From: an uncultured Bacteroidales bacterium
GTDB taxonomy: Bacteria; Bacteroidota; Bacteroidia; Bacteroidales; WCHB1-69
NCBI GenBank assembly: GCA_905235135.1
Contig: CAJOKR010000028.1
Coordinates: 1 to 57,496, forward strand
Length of the DNA stretch: 57,496 nucleotides
Direction: 5' to 3'
Position 1 is the first letter of the stretch. Each line of letters opens with the position of its first letter. The notes under the pieces are model-generated. The model worked only from the letters and a program-made list of their open reading frames with translations, was not told the origin of the DNA and searched no databases. This document shows positions 8,398 to 19,325 of this stretch, piece after piece. The position numbers and the translations under genes were made by a program.

Positions 8398-8796
8398 TTA
8401 CTGAATGGCAGCGGAGATTTTGGCAGCTATGTCGGCAAACTCCTCAGGCGTGAGTTGCACGCGCGGGGCCTTGAAATCAAGGTCGCCGACACCATTGATG
8501 GGCACGAGGTGGATATGATTATGGGGCACATCGATGCCAATCACCGCCACGCCGATACGCTGGCAAGGCAGCACCTCTTTCATCGCTTTCGCCACTTTCT
8601 TGGCAAACACCATCATATCGCCCAGCATCTTGTCATCCAGATCGAAAATATAGTCGTTCTGGAGCTTGGTAATGACGAGCGTGTGGCCTTTTGCCAGCGG
8701 GGAAATGTCGAGAAAAGCGAAGAAACGGTCGTCCTCCGCAATCTTATAGCAAGGAATCTCGCCCTTGACAATCTTGGTGAAAATGGTCTCTTCCAT
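8398..8796 (-). CDS. HIT family hydrolase (HINT-like)
   Basis: A 132-aa histidine-triad protein. The catalytic motif is H92-N-H94-I-H96 (PHNHIHLVPI). The N-terminal sequence (IFTKIVKGEIPCYKI) is typical of the HINT/Hit branch, which cleaves phosphoramidate and adenosine 5'-phosphoramidate-type substrates; the physiological substrate is unknown. It lies between greA (11-bp gap) and the kinase on the same strand. From memory, greA followed by a HIT gene recurs in Bacteroidales. Confidence 0.92.
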   Translation of the reverse strand: MEETIFTKIVKGEIPCYKIAEDDRFFAFLDISPLAKGHTLVITKLQNDYIFDLDDKMLGDMMVFAKKVAKAMKEVLPCQRIGVAVIGIDVPHNHIHLVPINGVGDLDFKAPRVQLTPEEFADIAAKISAAIQ

Positions 8797-8807
8797 AGCG
8801 TTGGTTT

Positions 8808-9281
8808 TTAACGTGAGATTTCGAGGATTTGGAAATCCATCATGCCGGCAGGCGCCTGCACGGTGACCGTGTCGCCCTTGGAATTGCCAATGAGAGCCTT
8901 AGCGATGGGGCTGGAGACGGAAATCTTACCCGCCTTAAGGTCAGCTTCGGATTCCGGAACAATCGTGTAGGTCATCTCCATCCCGTTTTTCAGATTTTTG
9001 ATCTTCACGATGGAATAGATGAGCACCTTGGAAACATCGATTTTAGACTCGTCAAGCACGCGGGCCTTGGCGATGAGGTTCTTGAGGTTTGCAATCTTCA
9101 GCTCAAGCATACCCTGGGCCTCCTTGGCGGCATCATATTCAGCGTTTTCGGAGAGGTCGCCCTTATCTCTCGCCTCTGCAATAGCCTGCGAAATTTTGGG
9201 GCGTTCCACAGCCTCTAACTGGCTCAATTCGCGCTTCAGGGCATCCAAACCCTCCTGCGTATAATACTTAATATCTTCCAT
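8808..9281 (-). CDS. greA: Transcription elongation factor GreA
   Basis: A 157-aa protein with the two GreA parts: an N-terminal coiled coil (about residues 1-75, with the acidic tip region GDLSENAEYDAAKEAQG) that enters the RNA polymerase secondary channel and stimulates cleavage of backtracked transcripts, and a C-terminal FKBP-like domain (SPIAKALIGNSKGDTVTV). First gene of the greA-HIT-kinase operon. Confidence 0.96.
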   Translation of the reverse strand: MEDIKYYTQEGLDALKRELSQLEAVERPKISQAIAEARDKGDLSENAEYDAAKEAQGMLELKIANLKNLIAKARVLDESKIDVSKVLIYSIVKIKNLKNGMEMTYTIVPESEADLKAGKISVSSPIAKALIGNSKGDTVTVQAPAGMMDFQILEISR

Positions 9282-9304
9282 AATTGGGTTCTAAATTTAC
9301 ACAA

Positions 9305-9335
9305 AATAGAAGAGACCGTGACAGTCTCTTCTATT
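9305..9335 (-). terminator. Terminator after the PorV-like gene
   Basis: A 12-bp perfect stem (AATAGAAGAGAC on the + strand with its complement), 7-nt loop, followed on the - strand by TTTTGTG-like sequence. It lies 29 bp past the stop of the PorV-like gene and ends the 9.4-19.1 kb operon. Confidence 0.75.
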
Positions 9336-9363
9336 TGTTGACATATAATAAGTTAAAAATCTC

Positions 9364-10548
9364 TTACAAAGCAATCTTGATACCGATGTAGTGGTTGCCT
9401 CTCCAGTGGTTAGTGAATCTGTAGGCATAATCAAGATACATACGCGGTCCAATGGTATGATTCTTACGTTCCTTGGTGAACGGAATGAGGATAGAAGCAC
9501 CCACGGCAGGACCAGAGAAGAAGGAATCGCTGTTGAGAAGGATGGCAGCAGTCTCATTTTCAGAGGAGACAGCACCCTTGCCAATGTTCTCGAAACCGTA
9601 ACCGGCACGAATCATGAAGATGTTACGGAAACCGTACTCCAAACCGATGGAGAAGACGTCGCGGGTATAGGAGTTAGCGGTGAAGGCACCAGCGAAGGTG
9701 AGACGGTGCTCAGCATCATCGCGGGTAAGGCCTTCAGCAGCCAGGTCTTCCTTGCTATAATCAGCATACTCAGCGCCGAAGAACAGCAAGTCGTAAGAGA
9801 TACCGATTGAAAGCAGGGAAGGCATCTCAAATTCAGCGGAACGCATTTCAAGAGTCTGTTCGTAATCCTGGCTCGAAATACGGGCACGAACGGACAGACC
9901 GTCACCAGAATAGCGCATCGGCAGACCGATGTTCTTCAAGGTGACACCGATTTTGAAGTTTTCGAACTTACCAGTCACATATTGCACACCAGCGTCGATG
10001 GCAAAACCTGTGGCCTTGGAGTCGGAAATACGCTCGTTGATAATCTTGATGCTGACACCACCCTTGATGAAGTTGTTGAAGGACTTCGCGTAGTGCAGGC
10101 CGATATAGGTCAACGTAGGACTGAAATGGCCCAAACCACCTTCGGGTTGGTCGGTGGTGGTGATCATAACTTCACCAAAGTTTTGGGAGAAGAAAGAGAG
10201 GGCGATAACACCAAAGTCTTTCTGCTTACCCAGATGTTGGGCAATACCAATCGAATTAATGTTGATGCCGCAACCAGAACCTACCAGATATTGGGTACGG
10301 TTAAAGGCCAGTTCCGTCTTACGCACGGAGGTCAGACCAGCGACGTTGGAGAAGACGGACTCAAGGCCGCGAACCTCAGCAACGCCAGCACCTGCCATAC
10401 CGCTGGTGCGTGCCCACGGGTCAATCAAAAGGTGGGAAGCTCCCGCCTGGCCGGAACGGTCTCTGTTACCTGCAAAGGCCGGACTGACCATTGCAGACAA
10501 GAGTGCAACTAATGTGCAAATTATTAATGATTTATATAGATTTTTCAT
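9364..10548 (-). CDS. PorV/PorQ family outer-membrane barrel protein
   Basis: A 394-aa protein with a signal peptide (cleavage after AFA, about residue 26) and the PorV/PorQ N-terminal signature (ASHLLIDPWARTSGMAGAGVAE...NVAG). PorV is an outer-membrane shuttle of the type IX secretion system that carries cargo to the attachment complex; paralogues exist with dedicated partners. It ends in alternating beta-strand sequence (IGIKIAL). It is 27 bp downstream of the giant surface-protein gene, which suggests it handles that protein. It is probably a paralogue rather than the main PorV, since no T9SS core genes are nearby. Confidence 0.82.
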   Translation of the reverse strand: MKNLYKSLIICTLVALLSAMVSPAFAGNRDRSGQAGASHLLIDPWARTSGMAGAGVAEVRGLESVFSNVAGLTSVRKTELAFNRTQYLVGSGCGININSIGIAQHLGKQKDFGVIALSFFSQNFGEVMITTTDQPEGGLGHFSPTLTYIGLHYAKSFNNFIKGGVSIKIINERISDSKATGFAIDAGVQYVTGKFENFKIGVTLKNIGLPMRYSGDGLSVRARISSQDYEQTLEMRSAEFEMPSLLSIGISYDLLFFGAEYADYSKEDLAAEGLTRDDAEHRLTFAGAFTANSYTRDVFSIGLEYGFRNIFMIRAGYGFENIGKGAVSSENETAAILLNSDSFFSGPAVGASILIPFTKERKNHTIGPRMYLDYAYRFTNHWRGNHYIGIKIAL

Positions 10549-10575
10549 ATTCTCAGAATTTTTGGATTAATAATT

Positions 10576-13500
10576 TTAGAAACCATTCAAGTCAGTCGGA
10601 CGCATGTTACAGAAGAATTTCAACGTGCGCTCGCCAATGCCAGGCGCGTTGACATAGATGAGATAAACGCCGCTGGCGATCGGAATGTTGGCGTGGTTCT
10701 TGAGATCCCATTCCACGAAGGAGGTGGCATCGGAACCGTGCGAGAGCGTTCTGATCAGCGTACCGTTAACCGTGTAGATGGAAATCGAACAGTTAGCCGG
10801 AAGGTTCACAATACGGACAAAGTTCTCAAGAGCACCATGCTCATAGTTGGAGTATCCGTAATACGGGTTGGGAACAATGTTGATTTCTTGCAGCAGAGTT
10901 TCCACATCCTCAATTCTCTCCACCTTTTCAGGAGCGATGTTCTTCGTGGTGAACTCATACATCGGATAACCACCATTCAGGCTGGCGTTAGAAGCCTGGG
11001 AAGCATCTTCAAACCAACGGGAAGAGTATCTCATGTACGGACGGGAGACACGCAGTTTGATCGTTGCAGTGGTAGAGAGCCACTTGTCTTCCAACAACTG
11101 CGTCGGCGTCGGGATGCTGGTCCACATTACATTGTTAAAGATCTGCATCTTCTTAGCCTTACGAGCAGAAGCGCTATAGTTCGTCTCAGTCAGAGTCTGG
11201 AACTTGGCAGCCAACCAACGACCTTCATCGTATGCTCCGCAATCGTAGTAAGCATAGGAGTGACCGCCGGCATCTGTGAACGTACCACCATGGGTATAAC
11301 CTTGAACGGTAGTGGTCTTGCCACCATCGTTGAAGTTACGTTGTCTTGACGGAGTGGAATAGTAAAGGTTAGCCGTATTACCGGAGCTACCGACGACATA
11401 GACATAGTGACGACCGCCGTTCAGAGGCTCACCAAAGGTAACACCGTAAACGTCTCTGAAGGAGTTGTAAATATTCTGGCTCATGGGAATCGGATTGCCA
11501 TCCTCATCCAACATCAGCGTGTCTGCATTTAAGTCTCTGTAGTAGGCGTAGATGTTCGTGGGGTTGAAAATCATGTCGTTACCGTTATTCAATTCATCTT
11601 CGGAGTTCTCAGCGAACATGATGTTCAAACGCTCACCAGTTTCCACATTGATAGCATAACCGGGGAACCAGCCGAAGCCCGTCGTGCCGCTGTTGTCGGG
11701 ATTACCATCCTTATCAACAGAAGGACAAGTCTTGGGTTCGTGGCGAATGTTCTTGTAGGTACTGCCGTTGAAGTGCTGCGTCACTTTCATGTCGCCGCCC
11801 ACATCAGCAGAACCAGCCTCAAGCACAAGTGCACGAGTCCACTGGCTCTTGTCGGGAGTCAGCACAATATCCACAGAATAGAGGTTGGTGAGAGTCTGGT
11901 TGTAACAAGCCTTGTTCGGAACGCTACCCAGCGTGGAGAAATCATAGTACATCGGTTGCGGAGCAGTCTCGCTATAAGTGATATCCTTGACTAAGAAATT
12001 AGCCTTAGGACCACCATCATACGGGGAGGACATCACGTAGGGGGCCCATGTGCCGTCAACCATTTCCTCAAATTGTGCGTTGGGATCCATGAAACCACGG
12101 ACCTTCTCATCAGCAGTCACGCCATCGCTGAACGTAAACAAGTTGAAGCAGTCCTCAGCACGCCACTTCATATAGTCGCACTCAGCACCTTCCTGGACAC
12201 TGTTGCATTCCCACTTGCTGGCCGCAGTCTGTTGACCGGCGCGAATCCAGTTGTTCGGATAATCACCGTCGCCATCATACACACCAGAGAGCCACTGATT
12301 ATCGTCTCCGAACTCAATGCTGGAACCAACCGCATCGGGTTGTGCAAAGGTAGAAACATTGGCGTAAGTATATCCGCCGTGGCCAAGCACATATTCATCC
12401 ACATTCTGTTGATAAATCTTGAATTTGTAGTTCTTGATAGAAACTGCAATACCAAGATCCAAGAAAAGTTGCTCATTGGTCATACTGATCGGCATATCAG
12501 AAACCGCCACACGGGCAGCAACCGTATCGCCATTCTCATCAAAGGTGTAGATACCGTTGTCGATAAGTTCTCTGTCAGAAACCTCATCGGAGATAACCAG
12601 CTGCCACATGGTGCTGTCGTTCACATCGTTGCTCACACTGTTCGGGAGGAACTTGATGATGTAGTCATAAGGTTTCACCATCAACGGGTCAATCACCTCA
12701 ATGTTCAGCGGACCGCAGTTGTTCTTGTACTGGACATTATTATAAGTATTGTTATTGAGGATCTGTTCGCGGGATTCATCCGTCAAGTCAAGGAACATAC
12801 CGCCGTTACCTTGACCCTCGATACGGGTAATCATAGGCACATCACCATAACTGGAGTTGAGAAGGGTCTCCACGGGTTTGTGCGGGACACCGACTGTAAC
12901 TTTAATGTTTCTACGACCGGCGAGATAAGGAGTCTGCTGACCGTCGAGATTATCGGCATCCAAACTGAAGTGCTTGTACTCATTATAACCGTAAGCGAGA
13001 ACCAAGAAGTAGTACTCTTTGTGGTTAACCAGCAATTTATTGGTACCGGTAGCAAACTTATCCTCCGTAATTCTGAAGGAGTGGGAAATACCCTCATTAC
13101 CGCCGTTCACCATCTCGGTGGCCACGGAGGTACCGAGAGCGTCATTGTAAATCCAGTTAACCAGCTGGCCGACATTGTTCTCAATATCACACTGAGCAAC
13201 AAGCAGAGCCTTGCTTGCATCGCCCAAGTCGGTGACACTGACAGAAGAGTTAGCCAATTGGTAAATCTGATAACCTTCGAACTTGTATGAACGCTGATCG
13301 TGGGTGAGCGTATCAATATGTTCAACCGGAACGGTGGAAACCGTCACGATAGTGTCAGGATTAGCTTGTGCGTCGTAAGCATATACAGTGTCATACTCGT
13401 TAATGTAAGTAGTATAGGCCAACGTTTTGGGAATCTGGGGATCCATTTCCTCGTAAGTCTCATGATAGTTGTTTTTCTGAGGATCGTTGTTGGAGAGATA

Positions 13501-15298
13501 AAGGATCAGCTCATTCTCCAGTTCGCGGATAGTCACATCGGGAGCGTCAGGACCGTCAAGGGTCTTAAAGCAGTTCTCGAACAGTGACTGGCACTTATCG
13601 TCAGCGCGTTTCAGCAGTTCAACAGAAGCCTGGGCGCCACCTTGTGCGGCACGCGCCCACGGAATACCAACCGTGATATAGTTAACAGCACCGGGTTTCA
13701 AGGTGAAGGGGCCGGCAGATTGCATGAAACGACGGTCGTAAGCAGCATTACCGACATTGGCTTCCGTCCAACCATCAGCACCGTATTGGGTGGGATTCGG
13801 GTCAACACCCTTGGTACCCCAGTTACAGACATCGGTCAGAGGGGAACATGAAGTCGCACTCAGGACCGTTACCACCGTTGGAGGTGTGGGCGTTGCCGCC
13901 GTAACGCATCTTGGAGTTATCGCGCCAGATACCACACAGCATATTGTAATATTCAATAGCGATGCTCGGGTCACCCGTCACACTGCTGTTATTGTTGTGA
14001 TAGACGAAACGACGCATACCGAAACGCTCGTTATCCACAATGCTATCACCGAAGTTCACACCATTGATGGCCATCTGGTCCAGCGGGTACTCGCTGTTGA
14101 GGAACTTGTCGCAATAGCCAATCTCAGAGGCGCTGTCGGCATAGAATTTGGGGTTGTCACGTCCATCGGCATCCATATAGGGTCCTTGGAAGAAGTCAAC
14201 ACCCACGGCAGGCGGTTGGTCACCGTAAGCCCATTTTTGACCGGAACCATCAACGTTGGAACCGTTGTAGCAGTAGCCGAGACCACGGCCCACATCGCAA
14301 CCCACATAGTCATCGTAAGCATAACCCAAATCGGGGTCAACCCACTGGGAGAAGTAGGTGTCGGTCAGTGAATAGGTAGAACGGTTGATAATCTCGTAGG
14401 AGTAGAACGTCATGTTGTTAAGTTCGTCGTTGGTAGAGAAACCGAAGCACTGTCCACGGATTTCGAGACCGATGGGCTTACCTTGGGACTCGGTGTGGGC
14501 ACCAGCGTTATCGTTGAAAATCCAGAAGAGGGTCTCGTCGCCCTTGAGCACGTGGTCAGCATAGATCATGCCATTGGAATTCTGCCAGTTGTCACCATAG
14601 TACATGATGTCTTCCGGAGTTCTCGGCAGGGCGTGCTGGGCAGCCTTGGCGATGTTATCTTCCGTCCAAGGACAGAGGTCATTGTTGATGTCATAGTACG
14701 GATAGTCACCGTTTTCAGGATCATAGTAACCATTTTCGTTCACATCCTTGAAAGGAAGGTAGTAGGAGTAACCCTCGTCGCCGTGAGCAGGATAGTTGGC
14801 AATGCTGGAAGGCATTACATATCCGGAGGTGTTGTAGCTGGAAATATGCTCATCAACCTCAGCGCGGCTGATTTTGAAAAGCTTATCGAATTTGATACAC
14901 ATGGATTGCACGGTGCTGGCGCCGGTGAGTTTCAGCGGGCCAGGCCAGTAGTCGTCACCGACTTGTCTGAAACGCACAGCAGCCAGTTTCAGCTGACCGT
15001 TAGCGTCGTGACCACCAATCCACAAAGCGGCGCAGAACATGGATGTCATGCCGGATCCTCTCGGAACCTCATATTCGGCCACTTCCTTGAACCACATCGT
15101 ACCGCCCGTCTCAATGTAGGCGCGTACATTGTTCACCGTCAGCTCATTGGAGCCGCTTGCCGGAAGACAGGTTGCGGACTCCGCTTTCGCTGAGGATGAC
15201 TTTCTAACCACTCCTTTGACTTTTTCGGCACGCAACGACCCGGTCGTCACGAGCGCAAGCAGAAGTGTCAAGCAGAAAATTTGTCTAATATTTTTCAT
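10576..15298 (-). CDS. Giant secreted surface protein, interrupted by a frameshift
   Basis: Two overlapping - strand reading frames (15298 down to 13823, and 13974 down to 10576) make one protein of about 1,570 aa. The first ends in ...GPECDFMFPSD and the second resumes TDVCNWGTKG, so the shift is near 13830-13846. It starts with a signal peptide (MKNIRQIFCLTLLLALVTTGSLRA) and ends in a FlgD/CTD-like beta sandwich (SGVYLIYVNAPGIGERTLKF) with a short MRPTDLNGF tail that I associate with T9SS-type exported proteins. Asp, Asn and aromatic residues are rich; no enzyme motif is visible. The start is 24 bp after the TonB receptor stop. A sequencing error is likelier than a true pseudogene because both halves are intact. 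Confidence 0.78.
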
Positions 15299-15322
15299 AT
15301 ATCTGATTTTTTTTTCTAATGA

Positions 15323-18300
15323 TTAAAAGCCGAATTGAATACCTAAGCTTGCGCGGAACGGACGACTGTAGTTATACGGGTTTTGGACTCTCATCAGATA
15401 GTAGTTGACGTAAGAAGGCACATAGACCTGAGAGTTAATCTGCTGTTGATAAGCAGCTGCTGACAGGTAGCCGTCATCATCGGCGTTACCCGTATAGTCA
15501 TACACAGAAATCACGTTTTTGAAGTTGAAGAGGTTCTGGATATCCACATAAACGGTCAGATAACCAATCTTGGCGGCTTTGGCCTTACCGTTCTCATCCG
15601 TCTTGTTCTTGTTGAAGTTGAACATGAAGGTCTTGTCGATACGGAGGTCGCACTGGAACTGCCACGGCAGGTTGGAACCGTTGATGGTACCAGAGAGCGT
15701 GGAAGTAGTACCGCTCACGATATTGGAATACGGGGTGCTGGAACGGGTGTAAGGCGTACCGGAGGCAGCGGAGAACAACAGGGAAAGACCCGTGTTGGCC
15801 AACCACTCAATCTCCTTAACAGTCTCCTTACCGTCAACCATCTTGATCTTCTCAGTCTTAGGACCATCATAGTTGACACCGCTCTCGAAACGATAGTCGA
15901 AGTTAATACCAATTCTGTGACGCTGGTCGAAGCTCAGGTTGGTCAGCGTTCTCAAGTTCGGTTGGCCGGCAGCCAAGATGGAGAGCTGAGAAGTGGTGCT
16001 GGAACCAGTACCTTTAGCAAACTGCAGCGTATAGTTGGCAGAAAGGGTCATGTTCTTGGTTCTGTTCATTCTGTAAGAGAAAGTGAAACCTTGGACAGTA
16101 CCGAAGTCGATGTTCTGGTAAGAATAGTAGGTGTTCGGATATGCACCGCTGAAACGGTAAGCCTGAATCTGATTACGTTTCTCAGAATAGTAAGCACTGA
16201 TACTGATAGCGGAACGAGCACCAATCTTCTGACGGAAACCGATTTCGTAGTCGATACTCTGCTGCGGCTTCAGGTTCGGGTTGGTGATGATGCTGCTTGC
16301 GGAGTTGTTCTTGGAGATGAACAGGTAATCAACCGGGGAAATCTGCAGGTTGGTAGGACGGGAAGTGATGATGTTATAGTGCGCATAGAACAGGGAGTTG
16401 TCATTCACAGGGAAGGAGAAGGAGATACGCGGCATCACGGTCCATTGGGCTTTGTAATCGGTGAAAGCGCCGGACTCCACCTTGGTGATGGAATTGATCT
16501 GGTCAATCTCATTCTTCAGCACGGGGCCATTGACATTTAAAGAGAGAGCCGTTTCGGGGTCGGTAACCTCGTTACCATTGGCATCGTACCAAGTATCACC
16601 CAAACGATAACCCACGACAGACTGCGTGGTGAATTCGCCGCTGGCAATGTCAGCTTCGCTCATATAGACATCGTTGCCGGAATAATAGACAACCCAGTCT
16701 TCAGTGGCGTTGCCCACGAATTTAAGGCTACTGTTAATATTTTTCAGGTCGCCAACCGTATAAGCTTCACGGAACAAATAGGGATCCTTAAGCACGGACT
16801 GGTTAGCATCGAAGCGGTCAACACGCAAACCCACGTTGAAGAGCAAGGAGTTGATAGCGAACTTATCCTGAATGTAGAAAGCCATGTAGATGGGCTCGTA
16901 AGCACCGATGTTGTAGGTCTTCTGACCATTTTCATCTCTGTGGTTGAAGAAGTCGTCAATAGAAGTCTTCTTGTTGTATTTCTTGCCAGTATAGTCATAG
17001 CCATAGTAGCTGACCAGCGGGCTGGCACCAGCGGAGTTTCCTAACAGAAGTTCCTCAGCGGAGAACATATCCACACTGTAAGTGGTGGGTGACAAATTGT
17101 CAATGTCAATCCAGTCATCACCATTGGGATTCAAACCGAGGTGCTCACGAAGGTTTCTGTCGAACACGCTCTGGTCATCAAGGCTGACAAGACGGTTATA
17201 GTCAACGTAGATATACTCGCCATTGTCATAAATAATCGGGTTGCTCTTATCCAACTCGGAGATATGGGAGTTAGCTTCGTTACGCATCAGCAGCCACAAG
17301 GAAGAACAACCGAGACCATATCCACGGTATTTCAGTTTCTCGAAGTCATAACCGAATTTCAACTCATGGTCCTTGATGTTCATGGAGATGCTGGCCTTCA
17401 AACCAATCTGGTTCATAGAAGACTTGCTGTAACCGGTAAGGACCGTACCAGGAGCATAGTACATGTCGTAAATCATCGAGGGGCTGTCACCGTTACGAAG
17501 GGCACCGAACATTCTGTACATGTCAAGATCGTAGGGGACGGTGGTGCCGTAATAGCCATTGATAACTTCAGACGGGAAGTCTCTGGTGAAGTTCAAGGTA
17601 TATTGGGCGAGATCAGGGTTGCAATAGTGGTTGGGGTTGATCTGGAAATTCACCACAGAGTCATACCAGCCATTGAAGACATAGACATTGTGAAGTTCGA
17701 TAGGTCCGTTGACGGAGTCTTCAACAACGTACGTGTCATGGTAATCATAACCTTTCGCCTTATTGGTCGTGAACTGACCAACGTAACCATAGTCGAAAAT
17801 ACGGTCTTTATGGACAGGGTCGAAGGTTGTGCTCTGGGAGTAGTAGTAAGATGCGTTGATGTCGTACATAAGGTTCTTGAGGACGGCGTCACCGGTAGTA
17901 TCGTTCACAACACGGTGGTTGAAGTGCACATTCGCACGGCCGGTGTTAGATTTCGTGACCGGGTTATGATCGCCATCGAACATGGCGTAAGTGCTACCCC
18001 AAGATCTGCCCCAGCCATGCTCATAAGCACCGCTGACGGACAGTTTCATGTTATGGCGCTGACCGAGGATGAAGTCGAGTTTCAGCTGAGCGAGGGCATT
18101 CCAGCCATCAGCACCTTTGCGAACGCGCTGTTTGTGGAAAGATTCGCTGGTGAGGTAGGCAGCTTCTTGATATTGCACACCGAAATCAGTATTGCTGTAG
18201 CGAAGAGGATTGGCCTTAATGTATTCCAAAGCATCATCATTGGCCACCCATGTGCCGCCGCGTGCGGGAGCACCGTCATGCGTGTAGGAAACCTCACCGC

Positions 18301-19105
18301 TCAACAGGAAACCGATACGGGTAGGATCGTTACGGGTTTTGCCCTTCAACAGGGGACCGGTAACCGTTGCGGCTGCAAGGAAGTTGTTGTAACCATCGAT
18401 GGAACCACGAAGCTCGAATGAACCGTGGAACTCCTTCGGAGCCTGCTTGGTGGTAATGACCGTGAAGGAGGTACCATCACCGTATTCGGCCGGCACACCA
18501 CCTTGGATCAGCTGCACCTCCTCGATGGAGGACATCGTGACACCGCTGCTACCACGGACACGCACACCATCGACGATGGTCTGCTGACCGTCGGAACGGT
18601 TACCACGGACGCTGGTCATCTCACCATCCACGGAGGAGACACCTTCCAAGTTGGCCAGAGCGCTCGTCACCGAACGACCAGGAGTCGTACGGATGTTTTC
18701 ACCTGACAAACGGTTCGAAGATGTCGTGTTATCTTGCGAGAACACAGGCGGTTCCCATACAATCACGACCTCATCCACATCGTTTGTGAGGTCTATCACG
18801 AAGTTCTCGAACACAATCTGGTTGTTGGGCACCACGACACCAGCCTTGGTCATCTTCTTATTGACCATAATGGCGTCAACCTCCAGGTCGTACGTTCCAG
18901 CCTCGATGTTAAACATTGCGTAATCACCCTGTGCATCGGCAGTTGCCATGTTGACAACACGTTCGCCAACCTTCAGCATCACCCTGGTGTAGGCCAAGGG
19001 AGCACCTGACTGATCCTTCACGGAACCTTTAATCTGGCTCTGTGAGAATGCCGCAGTTGTGAAAAGGATGATTACTCCTAACGTTGCGAGTAATTTTTTA
19101 ATCAT
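15323..19105 (-). CDS. TonB-dependent outer-membrane receptor with carboxypeptidase-regulatory-like domain
   Basis: 1,260 aa. Signal peptide (about residues 1-21, AFSQ), then a carboxypeptidase-regulatory-like beta sandwich (KGSVKDQSGAPLAYTRVMLK), a plug (TPGRSVTSALANLEGVSSVDG... VRGNRSDGQQTIVDGVRVRG), and a long barrel ending in aromatic FRASLGIQFGF. It transports or binds a ligand at the outer membrane using TonB energy. No SusD lipoprotein follows, so it is not a standard glycan SusCD pair. It heads an operon with the giant protein and the PorV-like protein. Confidence 0.9.
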   Translation of the reverse strand: MIKKLLATLGVIILFTTAAFSQSQIKGSVKDQSGAPLAYTRVMLKVGERVVNMATADAQGDYAMFNIEAGTYDLEVDAIMVNKKMTKAGVVVPNNQIVFENFVIDLTNDVDEVVIVWEPPVFSQDNTTSSNRLSGENIRTTPGRSVTSALANLEGVSSVDGEMTSVRGNRSDGQQTIVDGVRVRGSSGVTMSSIEEVQLIQGGVPAEYGDGTSFTVITTKQAPKEFHGSFELRGSIDGYNNFLAAATVTGPLLKGKTRNDPTRIGFLLSGEVSYTHDGAPARGGTWVANDDALEYIKANPLRYSNTDFGVQYQEAAYLTSESFHKQRVRKGADGWNALAQLKLDFILGQRHNMKLSVSGAYEHGWGRSWGSTYAMFDGDHNPVTKSNTGRANVHFNHRVVNDTTGDAVLKNLMYDINASYYYSQSTTFDPVHKDRIFDYGYVGQFTTNKAKGYDYHDTYVVEDSVNGPIELHNVYVFNGWYDSVVNFQINPNHYCNPDLAQYTLNFTRDFPSEVINGYYGTTVPYDLDMYRMFGALRNGDSPSMIYDMYYAPGTVLTGYSKSSMNQIGLKASISMNIKDHELKFGYDFEKLKYRGYGLGCSSLWLLMRNEANSHISELDKSNPIIYDNGEYIYVDYNRLVSLDDQSVFDRNLREHLGLNPNGDDWIDIDNLSPTTYSVDMFSAEELLLGNSAGASPLVSYYGYDYTGKKYNKKTSIDDFFNHRDENGQKTYNIGAYEPIYMAFYIQDKFAINSLLFNVGLRVDRFDANQSVLKDPYLFREAYTVGDLKNINSSLKFVGNATEDWVVYYSGNDVYMSEADIASGEFTTQSVVGYRLGDTWYDANGNEVTDPETALSLNVNGPVLKNEIDQINSITKVESGAFTDYKAQWTVMPRISFSFPVNDNSLFYAHYNIITSRPTNLQISPVDYLFISKNNSASSIITNPNLKPQQSIDYEIGFRQKIGARSAISISAYYSEKRNQIQAYRFSGAYPNTYYSYQNIDFGTVQGFTFSYRMNRTKNMTLSANYTLQFAKGTGSSTTSQLSILAAGQPNLRTLTNLSFDQRHRIGINFDYRFESGVNYDGPKTEKIKMVDGKETVKEIEWLANTGLSLLFSAASGTPYTRSSTPYSNIVSGTTSTLSGTINGSNLPWQFQCDLRIDKTFMFNFNKNKTDENGKAKAAKIGYLTVYVDIQNLFNFKNVISVYDYTGNADDDGYLSAAAYQQQINSQVYVPSYVNYYLMRVQNPYNYSRPFRASLGIQFGF

Positions 19106-19152
19106 AGCCTTTAATTTATATTAAACATAAAACTTTTTATCCACTCTATAAG

Positions 19153-19160
19153 CAAAAATA
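19153..19160 (-). promoter_or_regulatory. -7 box for the TonB receptor operon
   Basis: TATTTTTG on the - strand fits TAnnTTTG. It lies 47 bp before the receptor start codon. A CAAA on the + strand at 19186-19189 (TTTG on -) could be the -33 element, but the 25-bp spacing is long. Confidence 0.5.
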
Positions 19161-19249
19161 TAAAATTTTTCAATACGGATTTTGACAAACCCTATATTTG
19201 TTCAAAAAAAAATTGTACATATATACATATATATACAATTATTGATTTT

Positions 19250-19277
19250 GTAGGGGCAAATACTTATTTGCCCCTAC
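19250..19277. repeat. Perfect palindrome of the GTAGGGGC family
   Basis: Arms GTAGGGGCAAATA and the exact complement, separated by CT. It is the second palindrome family of the window (others at 28409 and, degraded, 50984). It sits between the TonB receptor and the lipoprotein gene, next to a TATA-rich imperfect inverted repeat at 19211-19240. Confidence 0.85.
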
Positions 19278-19325
19278 CTTGACGAATGATTTTTCGTGCC
19301 AAAAAAATTCAAAAAAATATCACGA

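Noticed and set aside
12073..13290. A 405-aa open frame on the + strand
   Set aside because: Shadow of the giant surface-protein gene; sequence is Val/Ile/His-rich without pattern.
19211..19240. AT-rich inverted repeat as a replication origin
   Set aside because: No DnaA boxes, dnaA/dnaN genes or strand switch fit an origin at this place.
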